Shown here one piece after another: positions 23,900 to 36,266 of a stretch of DNA of 64,000 bases. The position numbers were made by a program, and so were the translations under genes. The notes beneath the pieces are model-generated. The model saw only the letters and a program-made list of their open reading frames with translations, did no database searches and was not told the DNA's origin. This DNA is from Latrodectus hesperus (Eukaryota; Arthropoda; Arachnida; Araneae; Theridiidae). Within the stretch, counting starts at the first letter, position 1, and each line of letters starts with the position of its first letter. Where the stretch lies: positions 47,621,172 to 47,685,171 of the forward strand of contig CM075857.1 of the NCBI GenBank assembly GCA_037975125.1, read 5' to 3'.

Positions 23900-24097
23900 A
23901 AGCCAAGCTCGCAACTGTGAATGTCAATGCTCTAACCTTCAATTTAACATTTGGTGGGTTTGAGTACCACTTTGGCATGAATGTTTATAGTAATTCAGCA
24001 TTCACTTTAAACTGTAAATCATATTTTAGGATCAGAATCCACTTTAAACTGTAGGATAAGCAAAAGATGACCATTTAGCAAAAAAAGAAAAAAAAAA
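23900..24097 (+). mobile_element. SINE family 1, diverged copy
   Basis: It starts GCCAAGCTCGCAACTG and keeps the body (CTTTGGCATGAATGTTTATAGTAATTCAGCATTCACTTTAAAC in pieces) with an A-rich tail. The 12-bp duplication TCTTTGATATCA flanks it at 23888-23899 and 24098-24109. It is much more diverged than the copy at 13983, so it is older, and part of its body is repeated internally (CACTTTAAACTGTA twice). Confidence 0.82.
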
Positions 24098-25189
24098 TCT
24101 TTGATATCATAAATTAGAGGAAAAACAAACTTTTTCTTACTTTATTCTTATTATATTTTTTAATGTTTTCATACTTTTTCCTAAAATTAAAATCACAGAA
24201 ACTCATAAAAAGTTAATTATAATACAACTTATACTTTCCTAATTCTTATAAAATTGATATAATTCCTAATAATATGCTTTCTTATCAATTTTTTTATTAT
24301 TAATAAACTAAATATTTCTGAAAATGTGTTGTTAAAAATTATATAAGTTTAATTTTGTGCATACTTATACACACATTGAAGATCAAAAATAGGATTATTT
24401 CTGCTGTTTGACATTGAGCTCACCTAGATATTATGAGAGACACATCATCCAGTAGGAAATTCATTCCAAAGAATGTGAGACATTATTGCTGTGATTATGT
24501 GTGTTTTATGGAAAAGGCTGCTGATTTAGGTGACTTTCACGGAAAGAAAATTTATTGACAGTAGACTTGAAATGAGTATTTCCAAAACTTCATAGTTTGT
24601 CAAATGTTTGCATGCAATCATTATGAGTTGTTATGCCAAGTGGATGAATGATGATAAAAAATATCAGACACAAGGATTAAATATCCACACATCATTGATA
24701 TACAAATAGCAATAGACAGTGACAAATAGCATTGTCTTATGCCCTTAGAAATATTTCTACTTTGACTTGCATTGTTTTTGATTATTAACTGAACCACTGT
24801 GTAGTGCTGATCTTATTTTACGTAGAGCCCAGAGTCTGATATTCTGTGTTGTTAATGTGTGGACATCTAACTGTGTGGCCTCCTCTACTCATCTCATCAT
24901 ACATTTACATGACATGTATTCATAAAGACATGACACAAACAGCTGATGATCAACACAGTTTTGGAGTTACAAATCTTCTGGTCATCACAATTTGTCTTCT
25001 GCAAAAGTCACTTCGATCAGATCAGCACATATGAATTTCAGGAATGATGTAGCATACTTTTCGGAATAAATTATATGTCATTCCTGCTGTATCACTTGTT
25101 TTCCACTACATTTAGATGAGCATAATGACAAATTATGAAAGTGATAGTAGCATTTTGGCACTTCAGGGTAAGTATTTATCAAAATAATA

Positions 25190-25600
25190 AAAAAAAAACC
25201 TAGATTTATAAATTCTTTATTAGTATTGTGAAAAACCTCCTTTGGCATATAAAACATCTTGTATTTACATGGGAATCAATTCATAGAAGTGTTAATAATG
25301 TTAAGGGAAATATTGCACCATTCTTAATGGATATTTTGTAAAAATTCTAGCAGAGATGCTGGTGGAAAATGTTGGTTCTCCACTGAACACTTTAAAATTG
25401 ACTAACATGTCAATTAGATTCAAATTTTGTGACTGGAGGCAAGGAAGATGTTTTCCTTCATCATTTTGTTCATCAAACCATAATTGAACAAGTCTCGCAA
25501 CATGGATGGTTCTATTATCCTTGAGAAAATATAATATCTTATATGAATTGCTGCTATGCCTTGAGTATTCTTCTATGAAGGTGCTTTTTGACTGTAATCG
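25190..25600 (-). mobile_element. Tc1-like transposase remnant
   Basis: Read on the minus strand, with several stops and frameshifts, the order of blocks is DNRTIHVARLVQLWFDEQ, then a LPCLQSQNLNLIDML stretch where the SPDLNPIE-type motif belongs, then IQDVLYAKGGFSQY near the C-terminus. That order fits the DDE C-terminal half of Tc1/mariner-family transposases. No terminal repeats were recognised. It lies in an Apc intron. Confidence 0.6.
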
Positions 25601-26620
25601 TTGATACTAGAAAATACTGATTCTGATTTTGCTCTATGGTCACTTGATTCTGTTATATGCTTATTAGACATTACAATCTACTATTTTACCCATCACATTT
25701 TAGCTATGCTTTTCTTTCCTTCCTATTTTGTGCTTTTCTGTACTTTGTGTTTACTTTATACTCTAGAAACTCTTAGAAATTGGGATGTTTCAGTCACTTG
25801 TTTCAGCTAGACAGATTTGTAAAATCTGAAAGCCCTAGAGGTCCAATATTTTGCATTTTTGCAAAACTCTAAGACTTACACAACTTCAATAAAACTACCA
25901 CATATTAGCAGAATATATAATACACTTCTATAAATAAAAAAGCTACAAGCTATTATTATATTTTAACGCTTACAAATCACATTCAAAACTGTCACTTGTT
26001 CACAGATGTGGCCTTTATTTTGATAACAATCTCTGTATATGTAAACCTACATACATATATATGTATATGAAGAGTATTTTATTGGTAAAGTTGTAATTTT
26101 TTAATGTGAAACATTTCACATTCTGGCATATTTTCATATTTGTTGACAATGTAAATGAAAATAATTTCACTACATTTGTGTTAGAAATTAATTTTTATAG
26201 GAGATCCATAATTTAATTATTTATATTCATAATGTTGTAATTTATCCAGAAAAATGTTCACATTCTGCATAGAATATACATTTCATAATATGGCAGTCCT
26301 TTTGATTATACCAAGCTTAATTTTTATTATTGTCAAGATAAGGATTACTTTATATTAAAGACTGCAATAATATTGATTTATTGCTTTTTCATATTAAGCA
26401 TATGAAATCAATTCCTTTTAGTTAAAATTTAGCTGTTCTTAAAGAAATGATTTAAAATTTGTAAATTAGTTTTACAATAATGTGGTTTATCTTTTTTTTT
26501 TTTTTTTTTTTTTGAAAAGGGAATTAGTTTCATTATTTTATTTAAAAATTCTCAAAAACAAATTGATTCTTATAAAAATATATAATTATTTAAACCAAAA
26601 CTGACATATAATTTTATTTA

Positions 26621-26695
26621 ATGTCTGTAGGTCCCAGTCTAATTAGCCTTTGTGAGCAAAAAATGACCTTTGAATGTTAAACCAAACTAAATCTA
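26621..26695 (+). mobile_element. SINE family 1, 3' fragment
   Basis: The text GTAGGTCCCAGTCTAATTAGCC followed by GAGCAAAAAATGACC and AACCAAAC matches the 3' third of the SINE at 13983. It is 5'-truncated; no target duplication was found. Confidence 0.75.
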
Positions 26696-27853
26696 ATAAT
26701 AAATAAACTACTTACGGTAAAAATAAAATTATGTAGCTTTTGTAACTGTATTGTTTATTACTTTGAATTTTGCAAAGTAAATATATTGCATTAATTTTCA
26801 CAAGTATGTGTGCTTCTGGTAAAAATTTAGTTCATTTTTCAAAGACATTTTTTTACTTGTTTGTTAAATTAACAAATAGTTTCCTTTTGTTTTTTGAAAT
26901 TTTGTTAGTATTTGTTGAACCTTTTTTTCTGTGGTTTTTCTTTGATATTATCTGTGGGTTTCATTTATTGTTTTTACTATCAAAATTATAATCATAATGA
27001 AGCGTCTTTCAATTTCTATGAAATTTTTCACACTTTAATTTATTGTTTTTCACTCACCTGATATTTATATTTTTGTGTTGTGGGACTGTTCAATATTTTT
27101 TTATATTTAGTTTATGAGAATGCACTTATGAAATCTTTAACAAAAAGTTCAATCTCTGAGTACATAGAACATTGTTTCAGTGAATAAAAATGTGTTGATT
27201 TATTATAAAAAAAATAACATTTTTCTTTGACTTAGGATTTTTTTATGTCTTGTATATTTTCAACTTATTGCAATTTAAGTCTGTTTCCTTATGTCATCCA
27301 TGCTATATCTAGTGCTTGTATTAAATTTCATTTAATATGCTTTATTATATATATCATGAATATCACTAAAATAACAAATAATTTTATAAAATTTTGTAAT
27401 TACTAACTTTTTTAATTTTGAGGCTTATGATTGGTGAAATTATTTAGAAATATTAACTTATGTATCATTTTATTGAAGGACCTAAAAAAAGAGACTTCAT
27501 GATTATTTAAAGAAAAAAGTACTTAAAAAATTTTAATATTTTAAAAATATTTAATATTTTCCCAAACAATTCTATGTTTTTGAAAATAATTTATTTCATA
27601 GTTTTTACCTAATTCAATTTTATCATTAATTATACAACTAATAATGTTATTTTTTATTAGTTAAGATGCTTTTCCCAATAATAGTTTCATATTTTATCTT
27701 ATATCAACATTCATTTCATTTTTAATCAAACAAACATCTTGTAACAAGAACATTTTTGTTATAAGAAACTTTCTTAATATTTTCTATTAATTTAATTATG
27801 TATCTTAAAATCCAATGTATAAAGTAGTCATTTTTTTTTTTTTACTTTTATAG

Positions 27854-28273
27854 AATGAAAAGAAACCAGAAAAAACTGCTAAGTCAGTTCCTTCTGATTC
27901 TGATGATGATGAAATGCTGCTTGATCAGTGTATAAAATTAGGAATGCCTGATAAAAAAATTAAGACTCAATCACAGTCTCATCAATTACCTTCAAAATTA
28001 AATGCTGGACATTTGCAAGAAAATATTTCTCAAAATCAATTAGAATCAAAATTTGTTCAAAATCATTCTCCTTCCAAAACAAGTTCTGTTTTCACACAAG
28101 CTCGAAAGGATCATGTTTTATTGCAGTCTCGAGCAACTCAGGTAAAGACTTCTCATAGAAATCGACAGTGCCAATCAGCATCTTATAACCAATTTTCTTC
28201 TAAAAAACATCAAGTTTCATCATCAACCAATAACTATTCTTCCCAAGAATTCGAAAGAAACAAGAAATACTTT
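27854..28273 (+). CDS. Apc: Apc exon: SAMP-like repeat 4
   Basis: The acceptor TTTACTTTTATAG ends at 27853 and the donor is TTT/GTGAGT at 28273/28274; 140 codons, phase 0/0. It encodes DSDDDEMLLDQCIKLGMP, the best acidic-plus-SAMP-like unit after the last one, here with LGMP in place of SAMP. The rest is Gln/Ser/Lys-rich and unstructured (SQSHQLPSKLNAGHLQENIS). It is preceded by a 5.3-kb intron with microsatellite, SINE and Tc1 remnants. Confidence 0.88.
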
Positions 28274-28644
28274 GTGAGTCACATTTTTTAAGTTTCTAAA
28301 TGTCATTTATATTAAAAAGCAAAATTTGAGATTGAATTCTCTCTCTCTCTCTCTGTCTGTGTCTCTGTCATAAATTTATTTCATTAAGATGATTTAAATT
28401 TCATACACAGTAAGTTGACATTTAATTTTTGTTTACAAAATATTAGTAAAAACTTTGAAATTGATATAAAAAGAAACTACATTCTAACTTTATTTAATGT
28501 TTTTAACTTATCATTTACAAGTATAATATTTTGTTGGAAGATTGAAAATATTTACAGTTAGTATCCAGATTCTTTTATGATGTGGAAATTGCATTTGGAC
28601 ATGTTTAATATAGTAGAATAAAATATTTTTATCCGGTGCCATTT

Positions 28645-28714
28645 ATGTAAAATTTGTTTCCTCTTTTTTAAATTGTATTTTATCAATTTAAAAAAGAGGA
28701 AACAAATTTTACAT
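28645..28714. repeat. Perfect 31-bp hairpin in Apc intron
   Basis: Bases 28645-28675 are exactly complementary to 28684-28714; the loop is the 8 bases TATTTTAT. The stem includes TTTGTTTCCTCTTTTTT and so is not a simple AT palindrome. It lies in the 582-bp intron between exons ending 28273 and starting 28856, on the transcribed strand. Confidence 0.95.
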
Positions 28715-28855
28715 GTCTAAATTTTTCGTCTTAAATTTTTTCTTTAATGAAATATATATTATATAACCGTTTAATAAGGCTTTGTAGTAGCCTTAATTTA
28801 TTGTATTAACTCTGAACAATTCAAAGTATTATATTATAAATGTTCTTTTGAATAG

Positions 28856-29029
28856 GAAATGACTAAAAAAGAAAGAAATTGTAAATTAGAGAGAAATCCA
28901 GTAGATGATCGAAGCAACTTTCTCTTACAACAGCGCATGCAATTAGGAATGCCTACAAAAAGTGTTAGTAAATATTCTAAAGACAAAGAATTGATGAATA
29001 ATAACAGTCTGCCTAATGCTAATAGTTTG
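28856..29029 (+). CDS. Apc: Apc exon: SAMP-like repeat 5
   Basis: The acceptor is CTTTTGAATAG ending 28855, the donor AGTTTG/GTAAAC at 29029/29030; 58 codons, phase 0/0. It encodes DDRSNFLLQQRMQLGMPTKS: a LLQQRMQLGMP unit that aligns with LLDQCIKLGMP of the preceding exon but has lost the conserved cysteine of the ECI core. The acidic lead is reduced to DDR. The upstream part is basic (MTKKERNCKLERNP). Confidence 0.83.
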
Positions 29030-30853
29030 GTAAACAATTATTTTTCTATTATTTCATGGCTCTAAATGTGTTATTTTAATATATATTATGAAATCTTTAA
29101 TGTTTCAAAATATTTCTAAACTTGTTTTCAATATATATATATATATTATTTTCCTTTTTTTGTGGTACATATATTAAAAATTTGAATATTACAATATTTA
29201 ATTTATTTAATATAATACTTATAATTTATTAAATTAGATTTGCATAGTATATTTTTGCCATCATGTATTCAAATCATATAGTTTTTTCCCCCATATGATG
29301 ACTAAATAGGATTAAAAATATTTTCTTTAAATTGAATTCAAGTGTAATATTTCAAGCTTATTATCATCTTTTTGTGAGTTGTGGGTCAAAAATGTCAAAT
29401 AATTTATACTAAAATTTTTGAAAAAATGTATTTCTATCTGTGCATGTTTATTATATGAAAGTGCATCCAAAAACAGGCTATAAAATAATAAAATAATTTT
29501 TATGAAAAATACTTTTATTATTTTAAAAGAAGGAACAGAGTTATGAAAGAATAAACAATTTCATCAATTGTGCTTTTTTGCACAATAACTGAATTTATTT
29601 CTTTATTTATCTGGATACTAGACCCAGTTTGGTGAAAATCATCTCCCTGCTCATGGAGCCAGTTCTTGGCAAATCTTCATATTACTGATTAAAGAAAATC
29701 TTATTCCATAAACTAAATATTCCTTAATTTGTTTTTAAGTGATTTAGTCATTGGGTACCAAATTTGGATTCTATGGTTTGTATGAATATTCATATCTTAT
29801 CTCTGAACAATTTTTTAACACCTTCACCATACTACTATATACTACCTGCTCATTACTTTAGTATAAATTTGTACAGAGAGAGTAAAAAATTTTTATACAT
29901 GTTAATTCTTTGTACTTAAGAAATAAATCGTGAATTGCACCTCCTTGTGAGACCATTTTACTGATTGTCATCCCTTCAAGTTATTCAGAAGGATCTAGAC
30001 TTATACTGTTTACCCATTCAATTATTGCAATATGTATGCAAGCTTATCCATTCAGTTATTAAATAGTGCTATTTATTTATACTGTTGTGAAGAAATTCTT
30101 CCTCCTTAATATCCAATTTCATACATTTAATACCATTTTTTGTTTAACAAATTTTACTTGTTATTCTAAAATGTTAAAAATATCTTTCTTGTAACTCAAA
30201 ATTAAAAGCAATGAATAGTTTTATCTGGAAAGGGATAATAATTCATTCTTTCCCTTTTCAAAAATAATGCAAACTATTAAATTAATACCTGGCAAAAACA
30301 TTTATATAATGCTATTACAAAAAATCATCTTAAAATAAGCTTCTTTAAAAAAATAATCTTTTTTGATACATCCATATATATTTGTATGAAACAGTTGTTA
30401 AATCTGCTTTAACAATTAAAACTTTATGTCTTCAGATTACTCAACTGTGTATGATAGAATTGATTGCTGTAATGTAGATATTGTGAATAATGTTGGAATT
30501 TAAACTATGACTTGTTCCAGTTGCATTTCTGCAAATTTAGAAAGCCTTTTTTATTTTTAGCTCTATCTGGATAAAAAAAATTAATAGATAATTCAGTTAA
30601 GGTTCATATTATGATAGATACCAAAAATTTTACTTCGTTTGAACAAAATCTTGATTAAAATAAAAAGTTATGTTCTTAAGATCAAATAGTTTTCTTTTTA
30701 TGAAGATAATAATCATTTTCTGCAAATTATAAATATCTTCATCCTTAAACTTCAAATATCAAATTATTTGAAGTTATTGGTCAAGTTGATAGATATGATG
30801 TTATTTAAAAAATTAATGTTAACATTTTAATATTTATCATTTATTTATTTCAG

Positions 30854-31387
30854 GGTTACAGAGATAATCGCCCAGATGGTACTTCTGATGTTGAAGAAGA
30901 TGATGATGATATTTTACTAAAATGCATTAATGCAGGAAAACCAAAACAGGAAAATAGATATTCAAAGCCTCAATGCTCACCATCCAAAATTAATTTTAAT
31001 TGTAAGATGAATAATAGAGTTACTCCTCAACAGTTGCCTGTTAATCTTGATAAAAAAGGTATTGCAGATAAAATGAAGCAAGGAATTCCTTCTCAGTCAC
31101 CAAAAAAGCAGTGGCCTCCACCATTTTTAATTCCAGATGAAGATTCTATGACAGGTGCAGAAGAATCCCTATGTATTTATAAGACTGAAGATACTCCTGT
31201 TCTTTCTCCAACTGCTTCCATAAGTGATTTAAGTACTCTTTCATTTAATGAGGACAAACAGTTTCCTCCAAGTCATCTTAATAATTCTCGAAATTCTGAT
31301 TGTTCTTCAGAATCTGATGATGACGATGAGTTATTGTTGGAATGCATTCGCGCTGGTATGCCTGCAGCTAAAAGAGCTTTAGCTTAA
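30854..31387 (+). CDS. Apc: Apc terminal exon: SAMP-like repeats 6 and 7 and a 20-residue-type repeat
   Basis: The acceptor TTTATTTCAG ends at 30853, phase 0; the stop TAA is at 31385-31387. Order: EEDDDDILLKCINAGKPKQ (SAMP-like 6, with AGKP), a basic linker, IYKTEDTPVLSPTASISDLS (20-residue-type repeat, TEDTP core), then SDDDDELLLECIRAGMP (SAMP-like 7, the closest to canonical, AGMP) and the end AAKRALA. The alternation of a 20-residue repeat between SAMP units is the vertebrate APC arrangement. Nothing resembling the basic microtubule-binding domain or an EB1-binding SxIP tail follows. Confidence 0.92.
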   Translation, partial: GYRDNRPDGTSDVEEDDDDILLKCINAGKPKQENRYSKPQCSPSKINFNCKMNNRVTPQQLPVNLDKKGIADKMKQGIPSQSPKKQWPPPFLIPDEDSMTGAEESLCIYKTEDTPVLSPTASISDLSTLSFNEDKQFPPSHLNNSRNSDCSSESDDDDELLLECIRAGMPAAKRALA

Positions 31388-31405
31388 ATATTTATTTGCT
31401 TTCAA

Positions 31406-31557
31406 AATAAAGTAAAAAATACTAATTCTTCTGTGATATATTTTTTATATCAAACTGCTTTCTTTTACAGAAAATGTAGTTTTTTCTCCACAAAGCTAAA
31501 ATTATAACTGATTTTTACATACATGAAACACATAGTTTTTATGTTGTATGAAATAAA
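31406..31557 (+). terminator. Apc: Apc 3' UTR with two AATAAA poly(A) signals
   Basis: AATAAA occurs at 31406-31411, 19 bases after the stop, and again at 31552-31557 (GAAATAAAGTTG). The second has a T-rich, TGTGT-containing stretch downstream and is the more likely site; the first would give a very short 3' UTR. Confidence 0.6.
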
Positions 31558-32727
31558 GTTGCATTTAACAAAAAATTTAAATGACGAACAAATTTTGTGT
31601 CTAGTTATTTTTTCATAACAAAAGGTTAAAGCTCAGTATTCATTCTTATATATGTAGCTTATTTATTGAGTTTTGCTTAAATGTAGAGCTTGCTGTATGG
31701 TATTGATTGTGTATTCATTTTATGAAATGTTGCTTTTATTCTTTATAAATCATAATTTTTTATGCACAAATACATTTGAATTTTTGTCTTTCTTTGTTTT
31801 CAAAAAAAGTATCTTTGAGAGATTTGAGGTTGCACTAAGAAAATGGCATTAATCTTTATGGAATTTTAACATTCATCTCTTATATCGATGTGTTTTTTCT
31901 TGGTTAGGTATAAAATTCATTAATTTTTGGACAAGGGATCCCATTAACTTATATACTTTATTATAGTTGCAAGAAATTATTCTTTTCAAATCTAACTCAA
32001 CACAAGCCCTTTTTTAATGCATGAGTTTTGAAGTTTATGCCCAAATCTACCTTTACAGAACTTCTGTAAATAGCCCATACGATAGGTGAGCTATTTTCTT
32101 GCCACTTATATTGTGTACATATAGATGCTCTATGGGTAGTTCATATATTTATTGGTTAGTTAAATAATGGAAAAAATTTTTCATTATGATTTCAAGTTTA
32201 GTATAAGCAAAATAATTTTATTTGAAAAGGAAGGAATAATTATTGATCAAATATTCTTGAAGAAGATTTATGTATGACATTTTCTCTTGCATAATATCCT
32301 TGGGTGAATTCTCACACCTCCTTTCCAACCATATGGTAACCAAGTGGTTGGAAACTTTCCAACCATATGGTGATGAATTTAAAAGCAGTGCCTTATGACT
32401 CTAAATGATGCACAATGATTGGACAAAATCCTTTATTTTATAATTAACAATCAGGAAATTATGAATAATAATACATGCTACAATGTTGTTAATCAAAACA
32501 TATTATGAAATGAAGACCTAATCCAACAAAGAGAACTTTCTGTGAAATGTATCAAACATTTTGCACTGAGAAGTACAGTGGTAGAAAAATTAGTCAGTCT
32601 AGCCTTAGAAAATTACTGCTGTTTACTGCTATCTTTCGACCAATACCAATGCTAGAAGTGACACAATAGTTTGCAAAAATACTTTAGTTTTATACTTTAG
32701 TTTATACTCATACTTTAGTTTTATATT

Positions 32728-33000
32728 TCAGCTATTTGTGATTCCTTTCATTATAATACCTGACTTCATGTAGTTTGTCTAATGGAGGGGAATTTTGAAA
32801 CTAAACAATACTCTATATAGATTGGCCAGTATTCTTTTGATCAAACTTCTATTTGCAAATGCTTCAGCTGTTTGTGATCCCTTTCATTAAAAATGTGAAA
32901 ACACTATGTAGTTTGTTTTCTGGAGGAAAAGTTTGAAGCTGGAACAATAAACCATATAGATTGACTGGAACTTTTTTTTTTATCTAATTTTAATTGAGCA
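32728..33000 (+). repeat. Imperfect tandem duplication, period about 136 bp
   Basis: TTCAGCTATTTGTGATTCC at 32728 and TTCAGCTGTTTGTGATCCC at 32863 begin two diverged copies that continue through ATGTAGTTTGT...GGAGG...TGAA and ATATAGATTG.C. Confidence 0.7.
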
Positions 33001-35277
33001 TATTTACCCTATAAATTTGATTAGCTGTCATATCAAAGCTTTATTCTGAAGTTTGAAACTTGGAAGGTGCATCAAGTGAAATTCCTTAAAATTTTATTGG
33101 TAATCTCATTGCATAAATATCAGGAGTGCAGCTGCTTTAGATTCTTATATCTTTATATTAAGCACCATACATCATTTGTATATAATTGGAATATTACTAG
33201 TTGTTTTTTATTGCAAAGAATTAAAGTGCGCATACAGATTTCTTCTTTTTTTGTCTGTTTCTTTTTCTTATAAACAGTATATTTAATTTGTATAGAATTT
33301 AATTTATGCATGAAAACCTCATCACATATACAATTAATGTATCTAACACTAATTAAAGTATTTATAAACACCAAATGCAAAATAAAATTTTAATTTAAAA
33401 TAAAAGCTCACCGCACTGTAGTAATAAGGCTGTCTTTTTTTTGGAGCAGATCTTAAGCCCATCACACATGATATATTTCTTCGCTTGTATTGTTAAGGCA
33501 TTAGAAAGTAATTAAGCACACTCATGATACATCTTTTCCTTTCAAATTCTGCTTGTCAGAGAGGCTAAGCATGTCTGGAAGGTGAAGCTATTTTTAAGGG
33601 TGCCATTTTTCAATATTTATTACTTTTGGCTGAGAAAATGTATGCCTTATAAATTAAAAACAAATATCGCTAAAAATTTCTTAAAGAGAGTTATTAGTCA
33701 GTTTTATGACTTGACGAATTTAAAAGTCTTTTTAGCATTGCTTCCCTCATTTTTTTATTTTTTTTTTCCTTCCCTCACTTGTCTGCTCGTAATATCTGCA
33801 ATTATTAAGTTTTAATGTTATGATATATTTTACAATATTCTTATTTATCAAAAATATTTTTTTAAATATTTCCTATCTTAAACAACGAGTAAATTAAACA
33901 TTAAAATATTGCTCGCTTTGCTCTGGATTGTGATGATGTCTAAAATTGACTGATGCAGCAAAAATCTTTTTCATATTTCAATTTGATGAAAGAAATACTC
34001 AGAATATAAAAATTTCTAAAATTATATTAAGATGGATGGAATTGTAGTAAGTTTGTTGGATAAGGTATCACTCATTCAAATATAACAAGGAACATACTCA
34101 TGCGTTCTTTAAGACTACCTGACCGACTGACTGCGACTTTATGCTTTCTGGCAACAGGTAGAATGTATTAAGACTTAAAATTTACAACAATTATTTCTGC
34201 TAATTTTGGTACAATTAATACAGAAAACGTGAGTCAATTGTAAAAATTCTCCATACGAAATATTTGAAAGTAAAAGTAATTCTTAAAATCATTTATTGAT
34301 TTATTAAACAATGGTTGTTAGAAAAGATTTAAAACTCTAAATTGGATTAAATAAATTTACAATTTTCGTATGTTTATTTCACTTAATTAAAATAAAAATG
34401 ATAATCACTTTGCTTAAATGAAATTATAATGGAAAAATCTAATGCAATTCATAATGTTTTATAATTCATAATGTTGTTGAATTGTAATGTTTTATATTTT
34501 AATACAAGGAAAATCTAATAGTTTTAAGCATTCACTATATTTCTTAATAATATTTTACTGTATGAACATATAATAAACATAATTTTTTCGTTCATTATTA
34601 CATCATCAAATAAAAAGAAAACATATGAAAAATTATCTTTTAATTTGAGAAGTCTCTTGCTACGAGATCATTGTTTTCCGCCATTTTTTTTGGCGATGAA
34701 TTAAATAAGATTTTAAAATTAAACAAATAATTATGCTTATAAATAATGTATTAATAAAAAATCATTAAAAAAATATTATTTATTTATTTAATTTTAATAT
34801 AATTTATTTTTTCATATTAGAAATGAATAAATGAATTTTAATTATAAATAATAATTTAAGAAAATAAATAACATTTTTATACAATTAAATAAGATGCACT
34901 TATAAAATATAATTTATTTTATATTTATATTAGAAATCTATAAATGAATTTTAATAAAATAAATAATAGTTTTAAAAATACATAAGATTTTTAAGCAATC
35001 AAATAAGATTTAAATTAAAATTAAACAAATAATTATGTACATAAATATTACTATATTACTACAAGAAATGCATTAATATAATATTATTTATTTATTTTAT
35101 ATTTATTTTAAAATATATTTATTATTCAGAAAATAAATAAGATATTAAAGAATTAGAAAAGGAAATGAATAATTCCTCCAGAACTTGTAAAAGAAGTGTA
35201 AAAGAACAAGCGGCGAATACCCTGGCAATCGCCAGTAGCGATAAAGACCTTCATATAATCGCCTGGATAGAAAGTAC

Positions 35278-35295
35278 CACGTGACTGTGACGTCA
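35278..35295. promoter_or_regulatory. Adjacent E-box CACGTG and CRE TGACGTCA
   Basis: CACGTG at 35278-35283 and TGACGTCA at 35288-35295 lie in a GC-richer patch. No transcript start or exon could be tied to them, so function is uncertain. Confidence 0.25.
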
Positions 35296-36018
35296 TGAAA
35301 TTACATTCCTCCAGTTACCATATTTGAATTATTATCGCTGCTTGGCAAAACTTTGGCGACAGATCTCGATATAAGAATACCCGCTTTAATTTTTATTGAT
35401 GCTTTCTTTTTAATTTGATTGATATAGTGAATGATCATAACAAATAAGACTCATTTTTGTATGCTTCTGTGAATTTTTGTGTTATAGACATTTTAACAAA
35501 TTAAACGGAAACTGCGAAGTTTTGGTACATTTTATTTTCCTAAGTGTCGCCAAGAATGCTTTACAACGCAAGGGGAAGAGACACAGCAGGAAGCTACTGT
35601 TCACTTCCTGTAATTAACCCCACGTTGGTTGAAACATTAGAACTTGTTTGAATTTTCTTCACTCTTTCAAACTGCCCCCACACACGGTACAATTTTCTGG
35701 TAACAAACACATCCAAGCGAATAAATGTATCTTGCGTGGCGGGCTTTAACCACTAATGAGCGATGGAAAATTCAATTGTCCAATTACATCTGTTAAGCTG
35801 TGTATTTAGAATTTTTCGGGTTTCCTTTCTTGCGACACGGGGATACGACTAACTATTTATAAGAAGTACTCCCAAAAGTTAATGCGTTGTAAATGTTAAA
35901 AAAATCTTACTATTCTCTTCGGTGCTAACTTGTTTACAACGTTGTGTAAATATTGTACGGCGCTTCGGAATTCGTCTTCGTTGAGAGACGATAAAAAAAT
36001 CTCTTAAAAATTACAAGA

Positions 36019-36253
36019 GGGCGCTCCGTGGCTGAGTGGTCTAAAGCATCACCGCTAATCGCTTGAGAGCGTAGGAGTGTGGGTTCGATTCCCGCCGTGG
36101 CCCTGGGTGTTTTTCTTCGTTATTCTTCTGTGGTTGTACATCTGTCATTGTGCTATTTGTCCTATTATCGACGAAGACTTACAAGCGGATCTCAAGAATC
36201 AAGCATACAAGTCTGAATATGTGTAATGTAATAAAATAAATAAATAAATAAAT
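36019..36253 (+). mobile_element. tRNA-derived SINE, family 2
   Basis: The head CTCCGTGGCTGAGTGGTCTA (A box) with GGTTCGATTCCCG (B box) resembles a Ser/Leu-type tRNA. It is followed by an unrelated body (CTGGGTGTTTTTCTTCGTTA..., CGACGAAGACTTACAAGCGG) and a (TAAA)n tail. The flanking duplication AAAAATTACAAGA is at 36006-36018 and 36254-36266. A second copy is at 58143. The acceptor stem does not close, so it is not a working tRNA gene. Confidence 0.9.
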
Positions 36254-36266
36254 AAAAATTACAAGA

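Larger units (their letters stand above)
7807..31557 (+). other. Apc: Apc gene, C-terminal half (nine exons in window)
   Basis: Apc is the scaffold of the Wnt destruction complex: it binds beta-catenin through 15- and 20-residue repeats and Axin through SAMP repeats. Nine exons can be joined with canonical AG/GT sites and consistent phases: about 7833-8293, 10304-10451, 18214-18817, 19784-19888, 20788-21069, 22435-22572, 27854-28273, 28856-29029, 30854-31387. Vertebrate APC encodes this whole part in one large exon, so the fragmentation here is notable. The stop codon follows the last SAMP-like repeat, so the basic and EB1-binding C-terminus of vertebrate APC is absent, as in fly Apc2. The armadillo domain is not encoded between 4.6 and 7.8 kb; it is either further upstream or missing. 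Intron 2 holds a complete LINE. Confidence 0.9.
31558..36017. other. AT-rich intergenic region
   Basis: No supported gene. Visible structure: a direct repeat of TTTCCAACCATATGGT near 32322 and 32367, an imperfect tandem duplication at 32728-33000, a block of very AT-rich irregular repeats at about 34690-35160, and a GC-richer patch at about 35200-35760 with a CACGTG and a TGACGTCA. Short open frames here have no recognisable domains. Confidence 0.55.

Noticed and set aside
36019..36103. Possible tRNA-Ser/Leu gene (also at 58143)
   Set aside because: A and B boxes are present, but the acceptor arms do not pair, an unrelated body and simple-repeat tail follow, and target duplications flank the whole; these are SINEs.
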